Assembly (NCBI GenBank): GCA_949283255.1
Contig: CASDRS010000011.1
Location: 1-64,000 of the forward strand
Origin: an uncultured bacterium
GTDB lineage: Bacteria; Cyanobacteriota; Vampirovibrionia; Gastranaerophilales; Gastranaerophilaceae
Direction of reading: 5' to 3'
DNA length: 64,000 nucleotides
The notes beneath the pieces are model-generated. The model had not been told where the DNA came from. It ran no database searches and was given only the letters and a program-made list of their open reading frames with translations. Below are positions 8,462-17,400 of the stretch, in pieces. The position numbers and the translations under genes are program-made. Numbering within the stretch: the stretch's first letter is position 1; each line of letters opens with the position of its first letter.

Positions 8462-11400
8462 ATGACAATCACATTCACGGAAGCAAGTTATGAAAATTCT
8501 ATAATTGAACTTTTTCAAGGTATGGGGTACAACCACATCTATGGTCCTGATGTTGAAAGAGATTATACAAGCCCTTTGTATGAGGAGGTTCTTATCGATT
8601 CTCTATATCGTATTAACCCCAAATTATGCGATGATGCTATAAAAGATGCTATTTACAAGCTCAAAAACTTTGAAATAGGTGAGCTTGTACAAAAGAATGA
8701 TGTTTTTATGGATTATCTGCAAAACGGGATTGAGGTTAGGTATCTAAAAGATGGAGAAGAACATTCTGATATTGCTTATCTTGTTGATTATGAGAATATA
8801 GAAAATAATTCATTCATTATTGCTAACCAGTGGACTTTTATCGAAAATTCTGAAAAAAGACCTGATGTAATTCTGTTTTTAAACGGATTACCTGTTGTAA
8901 TAATGGAATTGAAATCACCTTCAAGAGAAGAAACTGACGCATCAGAGGCTTACCGTCAATTAAAGAATTATATGCACGAAATCCCTTCTATGTTTATTTA
9001 TAACGCAATCTGTGTAATGTCTGATCAATTAACCTCAAAAGCCGGAACTATTACATCAGATGAAACTCGTTTTATGGCGTGGAAAACAAAAGATGGAGAT
9101 TATGAGAACACACAATATGCACAGTTTGATACATTCTTTGAAGGAATTTTCCAAAAAGAAAGATTTTTAGACATTATTAAAAACTTTATTTGTTTTTCAA
9201 AAGACGGATTAGATATTTTCAAAATCCTTGCAGGATATCATCAATATTTCGCTGTAAAAAAAGCTATTCAATCAACAAAAAGAGCAGTTGAAACCGATGG
9301 AAAAGGTGGGGTTTTCTGGCATACACAAGGTAGCGGCAAATCTTTATCAATGGTGTTTTATGCCCATCTTTTACAGAAAGCATTGAATAGCCCGACTATT
9401 GTCGTGATTACGGATAGAAATGATTTAGATAATCAATTATACGGACAGTTTGCCAAATGCAAGGATTTTTTAAGACAAGAGCCTGTTCAAGCATCAAGCA
9501 GAGAAAACTTAAAAGAACTTTTGAACGGCAGAGAAGCTAACGGAATAATTTTTACTACAATGCAGAAGTTTGAAGAATCAGCAGAACCATTATCTACTAG
9601 AAGAAATATTATTGTTATGGCTGATGAAGCTCATCGAGGACAGTATGGATTAGCTGAAAAAGTAGATTCTAAAACTGGTGAAATCAAGGTCGGAACTGCA
9701 AGAATTATAAGAGATTGCCTTCCTAATGCGACGTTTATTGGATTTACGGGAACTCCTGTTTCTATAAAAGATAGAAACACAAGAGAAGTTTTTGGTGATT
9801 ATATTGATGTATATGATATGACACAAGCTGTTGAAGATGGTGCAACTCGTCCCGTATATTATGAAAGCAGGGTTGTTAAACTTCAGCTTAATGAGCCAAC
9901 ATTAAGACTTATCGACAAAGAATATGAGCTTATGGCGCACAATGCTGATCCTGAAGTAATCGAAAAAAGCAAACGAGAACTTGGACAAATGGAAGCTATT
10001 TTAGGCAATCCAAGTACTATAAATTCTCTAGTTACGGATATTATTGAACATTACGAAACAAATAGAGCCGATAAGTTGACAGGAAAAGCTATGATTGTCG
10101 CTTATTCAAGACCTATTGCTTTAGATATTTATCATAAAATTCTTGAGTTAAGACCTGATTGGACAGAAAAAGTTAAAGTTGTAATGACAGAAAGTAATAA
10201 TGATCCTGAAGAGTGGCGAAAAATTATCGGAAATAAACATCATCGAGATGAACTGGCAAAAGATTTTAAAAAGAATGATTCAGAATTTAAAATTGTAATT
10301 GTTGTCGATATGTGGCTCACAGGATTTGATGTTCCATCTTTAGCTACAATGTACGTTTATAAGCCAATGTCAGGTTATAATTTGATGCAGGCAATCGCAA
10401 GAGTTAATAGAGTTTTTGAGGATAAAGAAGGCGGGCTTGTTGTTGATTATGTCGGGATAGCTTCTGCTTTAAAACAAGCAATGAATGATTATACTGTAAG
10501 AGATAGAAAAAATTATGGTGATCCGAATATTGAAACTTCTGCTTACCCTAAATTCCTTGAAAAATTAGAAGTTTGCCGCGATATTATGCATGGATTTGAT
10601 TATTCAAAATTCAATAGCGGAACTGATTTAGAAAGAGGAAGACTAATTAGTGGGGGTATGAACTTCTTAATCGGAATAGAAAATGAAAAACTCAAAGAAC
10701 GATTTATAAAAGAAGCTCTACTTCTTCATCAAGCACTTTCTTTGTGTTCATCATTAGTTGCGAGAGATTATAGAATAGAAGCAGCATTTTTTGAAGCTGT
10801 AAGAGTACTTGTTGTTCGTTATATGAATGCAGGTTCTGAAAAGAAAATTTCATTAAAAGAAATGAATCAAAAAATTAATGAATTACTTAAGCAAAGTATT
10901 AAAAGTGATGGAGTTATTAATCTTTTCCAAGACGTGAAAGAAGAGTTTTCTCTTTTTGATCCCAAATTTTTAGATGAAATTTCTAAAATGAAAGAAAAAA
11001 ATGTTGCAGTAGAAATATTAAAAAAATTACTTGCAGAGCAAGTATCAATTTATAAAAGAACTAATTTTGTAAAATCAGAAAAATTTAGTGAAATTATTAA
11101 AGCTGCAATGAATAGATACATAAACGGGATGATAACTAATGAAGAAGTTATTGAAGAGTTATTAAGTATTGCAAAACAAATAGCAAAAGCAAAAGAAGAA
11201 GGAAACGAATTAGGCCTAACTACTGATGAATTAGCATTCTATGATGCTTTAACTAAACCTGCTGCTATTAAGGATTTTTATGAAAACGAAGAATTAGTTG
11301 CTATCACAAAAGAATTAACAGAAACTCTTAGAAAAAATAAAACAATTGATTGGCAGAAAAAGGAATCTGCAAGAGCTAAAATGCGAATGATGATTAAAAA

Positions 11401-11503
11401 GCTTTTGAAAGCCCATAAATATCCACCTGAAGGTATGGATGATGCAGTCCAAACAGTTATGACACAATGTGAACTTTGGACAGATAATGAATTAGAAAAT
11501 TAA
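8462..11503 (+). CDS. hsdR: type I restriction endonuclease subunit HsdR
   Basis: A 1013-aa motor and nuclease subunit. The PD-(D/E)xK nuclease is near residues 130-150 (RPDVILFLNGLP then VVIMELKSP). SF2 translocase motifs follow: Walker A HTQGSGKSLSMV near 290, DEAH in MADEAHRGQYG near 387, and GFTGTP a little later. The helicase C domain has IARVNRVF, and the C-terminus is helical for docking on HsdM. It cuts unmodified DNA after translocation. All key motifs are present, so restriction should be active. It is the last gene of the operon; ATG follows the upstream TAG directly. Confidence 0.95.
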   Translation: MTITFTEASYENSIIELFQGMGYNHIYGPDVERDYTSPLYEEVLIDSLYRINPKLCDDAIKDAIYKLKNFEIGELVQKNDVFMDYLQNGIEVRYLKDGEEHSDIAYLVDYENIENNSFIIANQWTFIENSEKRPDVILFLNGLPVVIMELKSPSREETDASEAYRQLKNYMHEIPSMFIYNAICVMSDQLTSKAGTITSDETRFMAWKTKDGDYENTQYAQFDTFFEGIFQKERFLDIIKNFICFSKDGLDIFKILAGYHQYFAVKKAIQSTKRAVETDGKGGVFWHTQGSGKSLSMVFYAHLLQKALNSPTIVVITDRNDLDNQLYGQFAKCKDFLRQEPVQASSRENLKELLNGREANGIIFTTMQKFEESAEPLSTRRNIIVMADEAHRGQYGLAEKVDSKTGEIKVGTARIIRDCLPNATFIGFTGTPVSIKDRNTREVFGDYIDVYDMTQAVEDGATRPVYYESRVVKLQLNEPTLRLIDKEYELMAHNADPEVIEKSKRELGQMEAILGNPSTINSLVTDIIEHYETNRADKLTGKAMIVAYSRPIALDIYHKILELRPDWTEKVKVVMTESNNDPEEWRKIIGNKHHRDELAKDFKKNDSEFKIVIVVDMWLTGFDVPSLATMYVYKPMSGYNLMQAIARVNRVFEDKEGGLVVDYVGIASALKQAMNDYTVRDRKNYGDPNIETSAYPKFLEKLEVCRDIMHGFDYSKFNSGTDLERGRLISGGMNFLIGIENEKLKERFIKEALLLHQALSLCSSLVARDYRIEAAFFEAVRVLVVRYMNAGSEKKISLKEMNQKINELLKQSIKSDGVINLFQDVKEEFSLFDPKFLDEISKMKEKNVAVEILKKLLAEQVSIYKRTNFVKSEKFSEIIKAAMNRYINGMITNEEVIEELLSIAKQIAKAKEEGNELGLTTDELAFYDALTKPAAIKDFYENEELVAITKELTETLRKNKTIDWQKKESARAKMRMMIKKLLKAHKYPPEGMDDAVQTVMTQCELWTDNELEN

Positions 11504-11532
11504 CTTGATTTAATTTTAACTTTAAGTGATGA

Positions 11533-11560
11533 ATACGACACCTACAAAGGAGGTCGTATG
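11533..11560 (+). promoter_or_regulatory. hairpin sequestering the SD and start codon of a small ORF
   Basis: ATACGAC (11533-11539) pairs perfectly with GTCGTAT (11553-11559), and CCT (11541-11543) with AGG (11548-11550). The enclosed AGGAGG is a near-perfect SD, and the ATG starts at 11558, so both ribosome signals lie inside the stem. This predicts low translation unless the hairpin is opened. Confidence 0.5.
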
Positions 11561-11782
11561 GATAAAGTGATATTTTACCAGATTAAGCAAGAAGATTTTG
11601 AAAAATTAGAAAAGTTAACGGAAAACATTTATAACATGCTTGTTGTAGTTGATTATTTTTGTAAAAATCAAGATGAGATTGAGGAACTCAGAAATATTAC
11701 GCCAATTCTCAAAAATTTACGACGAGAGGCGGATATGTTATGTGTGTTTTTTATAAATTATTCTGATACGTTAGATAAATAA
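11558..11782 (+). CDS. small helical protein downstream of hsdR
   Basis: A 74-aa protein with no recognised family. It is predicted to be almost entirely helical and acidic (QEDFEKLEKLTENIYNML, then EELRNITPILKNLRREAD), with a hydrophobic C-terminal MLCVFFINY. It has a very strong SD (AGGAGG), but this lies within a hairpin. It follows hsdR by 54 nt on the same strand. Size and position would suit a regulator or anti-restriction/antitoxin protein, but nothing in the sequence proves this. Confidence 0.55.
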   Translation: MDKVIFYQIKQEDFEKLEKLTENIYNMLVVVDYFCKNQDEIEELRNITPILKNLRREADMLCVFFINYSDTLDK

Positions 11783-11798
11783 TATAAATTTTACCAAC

Positions 11799-11815
11799 TG
11801 TGTCTGAATGATACA
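11799..11815. promoter_or_regulatory. dyad TGTGTC-N5-GATACA, copy 1
   Basis: TGTGTC and GATACA half sites spaced by 5 nt, 14 of 17 bases identical to the site at 16877. Located in the gap between two small ORFs, upstream of the one at 11887. Confidence 0.3.
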
Positions 11816-11886
11816 TTTTTGATGATTTTGCTTGATATATAAGACGTTTAGAGTGATGAATATTATTACAAAAATATGAGGTGACA

Positions 11887-12090
11887 ATGATTGAATTAGG
11901 CAAAAAATATAAACTTAAAAAAATTAAAGACTTCAAAAATTCAGATATTAATTATTACAAAATAATCAAATTTTATAACTCTGATATTGTGATTTGTGAA
12001 AATGCATATGACGAGAGATTTGTATTTATGAAAGAGTTTTTAATAGACCCAGATAAGCCGGATGAGGTTTATTCAGACTTAAGATTGTAA
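11887..12090 (+). CDS. small hypothetical protein
   Basis: A 67-aa protein. GAGGTG directly before ATG 11887 acts as the SD, so I prefer this start to the GTG six bases earlier. It begins MIELGKKYKLKKIKDF and alternates short beta strands, with FYNSDIVICENAYDERFVFM in the middle; a small SH3-like or Sm-like barrel is conceivable. No family recognised. Its 3' end overlaps the convergent mcrC by 12 bp. Confidence 0.5.
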   Translation: MIELGKKYKLKKIKDFKNSDINYYKIIKFYNSDIVICENAYDERFVFMKEFLIDPDKPDEVYSDLRL

Positions 12091-13380
12091 AATTCTACCC
12101 TCAATGATCTTAGCAATTCTTTTTACATTTCTATTATGTAATTTATGTTTTAGATTAATAGTAAGAAATTTAATTGTATATTTATAATCTATTTTTTCTT
12201 TATTACAAGGATTATTCTCTATAAAGAAAGGACATACTTTCTTATCTATATTTAGCTCATAATTCTTATTTATATTATTATTAAATTTTGGATAAATAAG
12301 TACAGCTTTATTGGTGTTATGCAATAAACAATATGTAATAACTTGGAAAGCATCTTTATTGTCAAAATCTTTTATGCTTTGTAATTCTTTATATTTTGTA
12401 TCAACAACAATTTTTTGAGGTTTTGTTATTAATATATCAACATAAGTATTTCTTATTTTACTATCAACATTTTTTAATAAACGTTTACCTTTTTGTGCAG
12501 ATACACTTAATGAAGTTTGTCTTTTTAGTATTTCATAAACAAATTCTTCAAATAACTTGTTCATGTCCCAAACAAGTGTAATATTTTCAAATTTATTTTT
12601 AGATAAATCAACACTTGTCTGTTCTACAAACATTTTTGCAAGACTGAATGGTTTTTTGAAAAGTTCTTGATTTCTTGTAAGTTTAATTTTTCTGACTTTG
12701 AATTTATCAAATCTGACAAAGGAAATGTCAGAATAATAATTAATAATAAATTTTAGAGTTTTTTTATTGTAGCTGTTGTTAGAAATATTATACAAGCAAG
12801 TTGAAACAAATAAAAACAGTTGGTTTAGAAGATTGTTTTCAGAAAACTCATCATATTCACAATAAAATTTTGCTTTATTGGCACAATTATAACGTATGTT
12901 TTCGCTAAATTTTATCTTACCTTTTAAGTAATTCAAATTTTCTTCTTCTCTAACATATCTTTTAGGTGTTAAGCGTTTCAAAGATTCAAATAAAGAGTTT
13001 GCAAATTCTCTAATCAAAATTTCAATGAATGGATTTTTTTCAGTTGCTAATTTCGCGTTATCATTTGTCTTTATATCAAGATTTTTTGTGTACGAAAGCA
13101 TAAAAATAAGATTTTTTAGGATTATGCTTCGCTCAGCTTCTGAAATTTCGCCATCATTATTAACATTTGCAGAAATCAGTTTTGGCAGAATTTCTAAATG
13201 TAAGTTTTTATATTTGATAACGCCTACCCAAGATTTGGTTTTTATGCCGTGTCTTGTAACTTTTAGAGCTGAATCTAATTTCTGGCATTTCAAATAAGCT
13301 TGCAGTTTATCTAGATTGCAACTTTCAAGCTCATTTTCTTTAATTTCAGAATATTCCTTAATTTGCGTTGCTTGTTTCAT
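12079..13380 (-). CDS. mcrC: McrC nuclease subunit of a McrBC system
   Basis: A 433-aa McrC-type protein. The N-terminal half (about 1-250) is the bridging domain that contacts the McrB hexamer. The C-terminal half holds a PD-(D/E)xK nuclease with NTYVDILITKPQKIVVDTKY (about 335-355), where D and the DTK are catalytic. It lies downstream of mcrB and overlaps it by 23 bp, so the two are coupled. Together they cut DNA containing modified cytosine. The terminal region is Lys/Asn-rich. Confidence 0.88.
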   Translation of the reverse strand: MKQATQIKEYSEIKENELESCNLDKLQAYLKCQKLDSALKVTRHGIKTKSWVGVIKYKNLHLEILPKLISANVNNDGEISEAERSIILKNLIFMLSYTKNLDIKTNDNAKLATEKNPFIEILIREFANSLFESLKRLTPKRYVREEENLNYLKGKIKFSENIRYNCANKAKFYCEYDEFSENNLLNQLFLFVSTCLYNISNNSYNKKTLKFIINYYSDISFVRFDKFKVRKIKLTRNQELFKKPFSLAKMFVEQTSVDLSKNKFENITLVWDMNKLFEEFVYEILKRQTSLSVSAQKGKRLLKNVDSKIRNTYVDILITKPQKIVVDTKYKELQSIKDFDNKDAFQVITYCLLHNTNKAVLIYPKFNNNINKNYELNIDKKVCPFFIENNPCNKEKIDYKYTIKFLTINLKHKLHNRNVKRIAKIIEGRILQS

Positions 13381-16291
13381 TAGATTTTGGCTCTATTAGT
13401 TTTGCATTTTCTAACATTGTTCTAAAATCAGTTTCATTAACATCTTCTTTTTTAACAAAGTTATAATAAAATTCTTCATCACTACAATCTACATTGTATG
13501 CCAAGTCAGGTTTTTTAAGTTTGGTAATAAAGAATTTTTTGTCATCTTTATCGTTATCGTTTTTTCCACCTAAAATGGCTTGTAATTTATCCCAATCTGA
13601 ATAGAAATATTCATTTAGCAAAGGTATAATTTCATCAAACCAAACATCTTTTAATGTTGCCATGTCATATTTGTCCCAGTGCATAAAATAGCTATGACCA
13701 ATTTGATGATCTCTATCTAAAAGATAAGATATTCTTTCATTAATAGTTTTTAATAAGCTTTGCAAATTAATATCATTAACCATTTGTGGCTGATCATTTT
13801 CATCAACAAGTTTTTCAGGTTTTGGCATCATTTCAACGAATTTGAAACGACGACGAAGCGCAATATCAATACTTGCAATAGAACGGTCAGAAGTGTTCAT
13901 TGTGCCAATGATATAGAGATTTGTAGGGACTGTAAAATCATCCTGAGAATATGGCAATTTTACGGATAGAGTTTCTCTTTTATCTTCTTCAATTAGGGTT
14001 ATCAATTCACCAAAGATTTTTGAAATATTCCCTCGATTAATTTCATCAATAACAAGAACTGCATTAGATGATTTTGAATTATTTTTATTATTTATTAAAT
14101 TTAAAAATGTATCCCAATTTATTTTATCATTAAACATCCCTGTAATAGTTGGAGACACAAATTTTGAATTGTAAATACTGTCTGATGAAATATTTATATT
14201 TTTTCTAATCCAATCTACTTTTCTTTGTTGATGTCCATTTTCAATGTCAGAATTATAGAAATAATCACCAGTTATTTTGGCAATACCTTTTATTGTATTC
14301 ATAGATCCTGGAATTACAACAATAACATCTTTACCACTTTTCAAATCATTGTCTATCCATAATTTAAATAAATTTAATTGAGATATACACTGTTTTCGAC
14401 TTTCAAAATCTTCTGGAATTTTAGCTACTATTTCTTCTTGACTGTCACAATCAGAAATATCAATATCATTTCCCCAATTTATTGCAACACAGCCATTTTC
14501 TATACAATATGCAAATAATGATTCATCAGGTATTAATATTTTATACACACTAATGTTGTCTTTATTAAAATTATATGTTACTTTTGTTTCAAGTAATTCC
14601 TTTGCATTATTACATATAGTCTTAAAAATACCATTTTGTAATTTATATCTTAATTCTTTTCCATTTTCTAAATCAGGCTTAATACCTTCAACAAACTCTT
14701 CATATGAATAAGATTGATGGAAGGTAACAAATTCGATTTGACCTTGTTGCTTTAATTTGTCAAATTCCTCTTTTACGACTTCATAGTTTTCGACATTTCC
14801 ACTTTCATCTCTTTGTATCAATTCAGGATTTATTATTTCTATAGCTTTAATAACTGTATTATAAGTTTTTCCAGTTCCTGGAGGTCCATATAAAATTTGG
14901 TTAAGTGGTTGATTTATATTATTTTTCATATTTATATCCTTATTTTGAATTATATCTATAGCTTGAGAGATTTCTTCTCGCAATTTCCACAAATATGTGC
15001 CATCTTTTTTATTTGTAGAAGGTTTTCCCAAATATATGATAGGCCACCATTTCATATTTTCTTCTTGTGCATCTTTATACAATTCACAATTAGTGTAGTT
15101 ATATATTCTCTTTGCAAGACCAAAAGAAGCACCAATATAAAAACTTGGAGTATTTCCATATTTTTCTGCCATTTGTTTACAAGTCGCTCCATTAGCTTCT
15201 TTTTTAAATAATTTAATTATTTTAGTAGAATTACTATCAAATATTGTTTTATTTTTTAATAGTTCTATCCAATTTTCAATGGATAAATTAGGAGAATAAT
15301 CTATAGGCTCCCATTGGCTATCATTATTGTTTTTTTGAATACAGTACTTATCTACAAATCTAATAAAATCTTGAGTATCTAATAATGTATTTTGATAACC
15401 TAAAGTATCATTCATAATTGGAATTAATTTATTTTGGCAGTATTCTTGAAATCTTATATATCTTTTTACTTTATCTGATTTATCTAGCAAATCAGATAAG
15501 TCAAAATGTTTTGCAAAACAATTAAAAGAAGTTTTTGGGTTAAATAGTAAATATTTTTCATAATTGTTAGTGAATAAAAAATAGGATGCATCAACTTCAT
15601 CAGGTAACATATTTTTATTATTCCAATGAACATCATTTTTCAAAAGGTTATGTAGATTATCTAGAAATTCTTTAATTCTGATTTCAAGGTCTTTATTTTC
15701 ATCAAATAAAATCTTTAAACTATTTTTAAATACTTCAATATTATAAGGTTGCATTAAATTATTTAGCCCAGTTCTTTGTAAAAAATATGGCCTAATATTA
15801 TAATTTTCTAAACTCTTTATTTTATTTTCAAAATTATCTAAAGTGTTGAAATTTCCTTGATGTTTTTTAGCATAATCCCACTTATACTCTTCATCATATT
15901 CATCAGATGATTTAAATACTTTATATTGTTTAATATATTCAATTAATTTTTCGGTAGAATTGTTTTCCTGTGGTTGGGCTTCTAAAAATCTTCTATAATT
16001 ATTTAATGGTGTGGATAGCCAACCGCTTTGAGCTTGTCCTGTTTTATTTACAATATCGAAGTTAGGATCATTTTTTAAAATGTTGAAAAACTTGTCATAT
16101 TTATCTAAAGTATCATAGCTATATAAATCTGGATTTAAATTTTTTAATAGGGCGTTATTTGAAAGTCTGATAACTTCGTGAATTTTATCCAATACTCCTT
16201 CTGTGTAAGAAATAAAAGTTGATTCACTAATATTTCTATTTTCTTTTAACCATTTTTTAAATAGATTCTTTTGTATTTGACTCTCACCCAT
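13358..16291 (-). CDS. mcrB: McrB-type AAA+ GTPase with an inserted EVE-like domain
   Basis: A 977-aa motor of the McrBC modified-DNA restriction system. A long N-terminal region (1-450) ends in a module with GATCKQMAEKYGNTPSFYIG and WWPIIYLG, seen in other long McrB homologues. The AAA+ domain has Walker A GPPGTGKT near 470, VTFHQSYSYEEFVEGIKP, Walker B AVLVIDEINRG near 743, and the McrB signature MNTSDRSIASIDIALRRRF near 797. Between Walker A and B (about 570-727) is an extra segment with CVAINWG, KDVIVVIPGS and IAKITGDYFY that looks EVE/PUA-like, a fold that reads modified bases. The SD AAAAGGAG precedes the ATG. Confidence 0.9.
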   Translation of the reverse strand: MGESQIQKNLFKKWLKENRNISESTFISYTEGVLDKIHEVIRLSNNALLKNLNPDLYSYDTLDKYDKFFNILKNDPNFDIVNKTGQAQSGWLSTPLNNYRRFLEAQPQENNSTEKLIEYIKQYKVFKSSDEYDEEYKWDYAKKHQGNFNTLDNFENKIKSLENYNIRPYFLQRTGLNNLMQPYNIEVFKNSLKILFDENKDLEIRIKEFLDNLHNLLKNDVHWNNKNMLPDEVDASYFLFTNNYEKYLLFNPKTSFNCFAKHFDLSDLLDKSDKVKRYIRFQEYCQNKLIPIMNDTLGYQNTLLDTQDFIRFVDKYCIQKNNNDSQWEPIDYSPNLSIENWIELLKNKTIFDSNSTKIIKLFKKEANGATCKQMAEKYGNTPSFYIGASFGLAKRIYNYTNCELYKDAQEENMKWWPIIYLGKPSTNKKDGTYLWKLREEISQAIDIIQNKDINMKNNINQPLNQILYGPPGTGKTYNTVIKAIEIINPELIQRDESGNVENYEVVKEEFDKLKQQGQIEFVTFHQSYSYEEFVEGIKPDLENGKELRYKLQNGIFKTICNNAKELLETKVTYNFNKDNISVYKILIPDESLFAYCIENGCVAINWGNDIDISDCDSQEEIVAKIPEDFESRKQCISQLNLFKLWIDNDLKSGKDVIVVIPGSMNTIKGIAKITGDYFYNSDIENGHQQRKVDWIRKNINISSDSIYNSKFVSPTITGMFNDKINWDTFLNLINNKNNSKSSNAVLVIDEINRGNISKIFGELITLIEEDKRETLSVKLPYSQDDFTVPTNLYIIGTMNTSDRSIASIDIALRRRFKFVEMMPKPEKLVDENDQPQMVNDINLQSLLKTINERISYLLDRDHQIGHSYFMHWDKYDMATLKDVWFDEIIPLLNEYFYSDWDKLQAILGGKNDNDKDDKKFFITKLKKPDLAYNVDCSDEEFYYNFVKKEDVNETDFRTMLENAKLIEPKSNETSNAN

Positions 16292-16330
16292 ACTTAACTC
16301 CTTTTTCTTTAGCGTATCACAAAAAGGGTT

Positions 16331-16831
16331 TTAGGAAAGACTTTTGTATGTTTCGATTATTCTGTCATTGATGTCGATGAAAATGACCTTTTCAAGGCAA
16401 TCATATTTGTTTATAAATTCGGTCACTGTATCATAGGCGATTTTGCATGCTTTATCTATCGGAAAATGATAAACTCCGCAGGATATTGCAGGAAATGCTA
16501 TTGTTTTGATGTTATTTTCTTTTGCAAGATTTAGTGCTGTTGTATAGCAGGATTTCAAAAATTCAGGTTCATTTTTATTGCCACCGTACCAAACAGGGCC
16601 TACCGTATGGATTACATATTTGGCAGGCAGATTATATCCTTTTGTAATTTTAGATTGTCCTGTTTCGCAACCGTTTAGGGTTCTGCATTCAGCAAGCAAT
16701 TCTTTCCCTGCAGCACGATGAATAGCTCCATCAACACCGCCGCCACCAAGTAAGGTTCTATTCGCAGCATTTACGATTGCATCAACGTTCAATCTTGTTA
16801 TATCCCCTTTTAAAATTTCTATTTCTGTCAT
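16331..16831 (-). CDS. macro-domain ADP-ribose/O-acetyl-ADP-ribose hydrolase
   Basis: A 166-aa single-domain MacroD-type protein. Motifs: [19 protein letters not shown] at the N-terminus, [16 protein letters not shown] for diphosphate and ribose binding, [15 protein letters not shown], and [12 protein letters not shown]. The family hydrolyses O-acetyl-ADP-ribose and removes mono-ADP-ribose from proteins or nucleic acids. It has its own SD (AGGGG) and lies 40 bp upstream of mcrB on the same strand. It may be a housekeeping YmdB homologue or the antagonist of an ADP-ribosylating toxin; no partner toxin is adjacent. Confidence 0.93.
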   Translation of the reverse strand: MTEIEILKGDITRLNVDAIVNAANRTLLGGGGVDGAIHRAAGKELLAECRTLNGCETGQSKITKGYNLPAKYVIHTVGPVWYGGNKNEPEFLKSCYTTALNLAKENNIKTIAFPAISCGVYHFPIDKACKIAYDTVTEFINKYDCLEKVIFIDINDRIIETYKSLS

Positions 16832-16876
16832 AATTTACCCCTCGCTTAATTACCTTTTAGTTTATTTTATCACTTT

Positions 16877-16893
16877 TGTGTCCAATTGATACA
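16877..16893. promoter_or_regulatory. dyad TGTGTC-N5-GATACA, copy 2
   Basis: Part of a 21-bp imperfect palindrome (16875-16895) with arms TTTGT and ACAAA. It lies 46 bp upstream of the macro-domain gene start and so could control it or a rightward promoter. It is similar to the site at 11799. Confidence 0.35.
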
Positions 16894-16973
16894 AATTTAA
16901 ATTAAACAGTTCCAATTGAGGTTAATAAGAGCGATTACTGTAGGTAGGAACAATACTTGATGAGGCAACGTAG

Positions 16974-17108
16974 ATGAAAAAAGATATGACAAACAATACA
17001 ATTGTAATTGGACTTGGCAAAGGTGGCATTAGTGCAATGAACTATTTGTATCCAAAAGCTCAAGAGGATGGTACAGAATTTTTAAGTATTGGATTTATAT
17101 GCCTATAA
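16974..17108 (+). pseudogene. 44-codon remnant, glycine-rich nucleotide-binding N-terminus
   Basis: An ATG ORF that encodes NNTIVIGLGKGGISAMNYL and soon stops. The VIGLGKGG-x3-MNYL pattern recalls the N-terminal glycine-rich loop of FtsZ/tubulin-like or Rossmann proteins, and the hydrophobic SIGFICL would be the next strand. No downstream continuation was found by eye. It is probably a truncated gene end left by recombination; it could also be chance. Confidence 0.3.
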
Positions 17109-17153
17109 AGCATTATAACCTATGTAATATAAGTATTTGCTATTTTATGAAAC

Positions 17154-17196
17154 TTCGTAAATAATGAGACTATGAAACAAAAAGTTATTTTACGAA
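17154..17196. repeat. inverted repeat in non-coding gap
   Basis: TTCGTAAATAA (17154-17164) and TTATTTTACGAA (17185-17196) pair with one bulged T around a 20-nt loop. It has no obvious T-run after it, so it is not a typical terminator. Confidence 0.35.
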
Positions 17197-17400
17197 ATTT
17201 AAAAGATTTCTTTTCTTATGTAAGTATGAGTAATCAATGCTTATGCTTTCTGCAAGGTTGAGTAAGCAAAAAAACTTATAGCAATATTCTCTAAGTATAA
17301 AAAGAATTGTTTACTAACTTGTATGATGTTCAAAAGAAAATTAGTTATCTGGATTTTTTAATAGTTTCGCAATCTCAAGAGAAATTTTGAGGAGGTATAA

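Larger units (their letters stand above)
16832..17400. other. 569-bp gap: remnant ORF, dyad and inverted repeats
   Basis: No intact gene is seen. The gap holds a dyad at 16877, a repeated 9-mer TCCAATTGA (16881-16889 and 16911-16919, 30 bp apart), a 44-codon remnant at 16974, an inverted repeat at 17154-17196 and the SD (GAGGAGG) of the next gene. It separates the defence island from the following operon and could be the right boundary of an integrated element. Confidence 0.6.

Noticed and set aside
16832-17400. Structural RNA gene (RNase P, SRP, tmRNA, 6S) in the gap
   Set aside because: None of the conserved cores of these RNAs was recognised in either strand.
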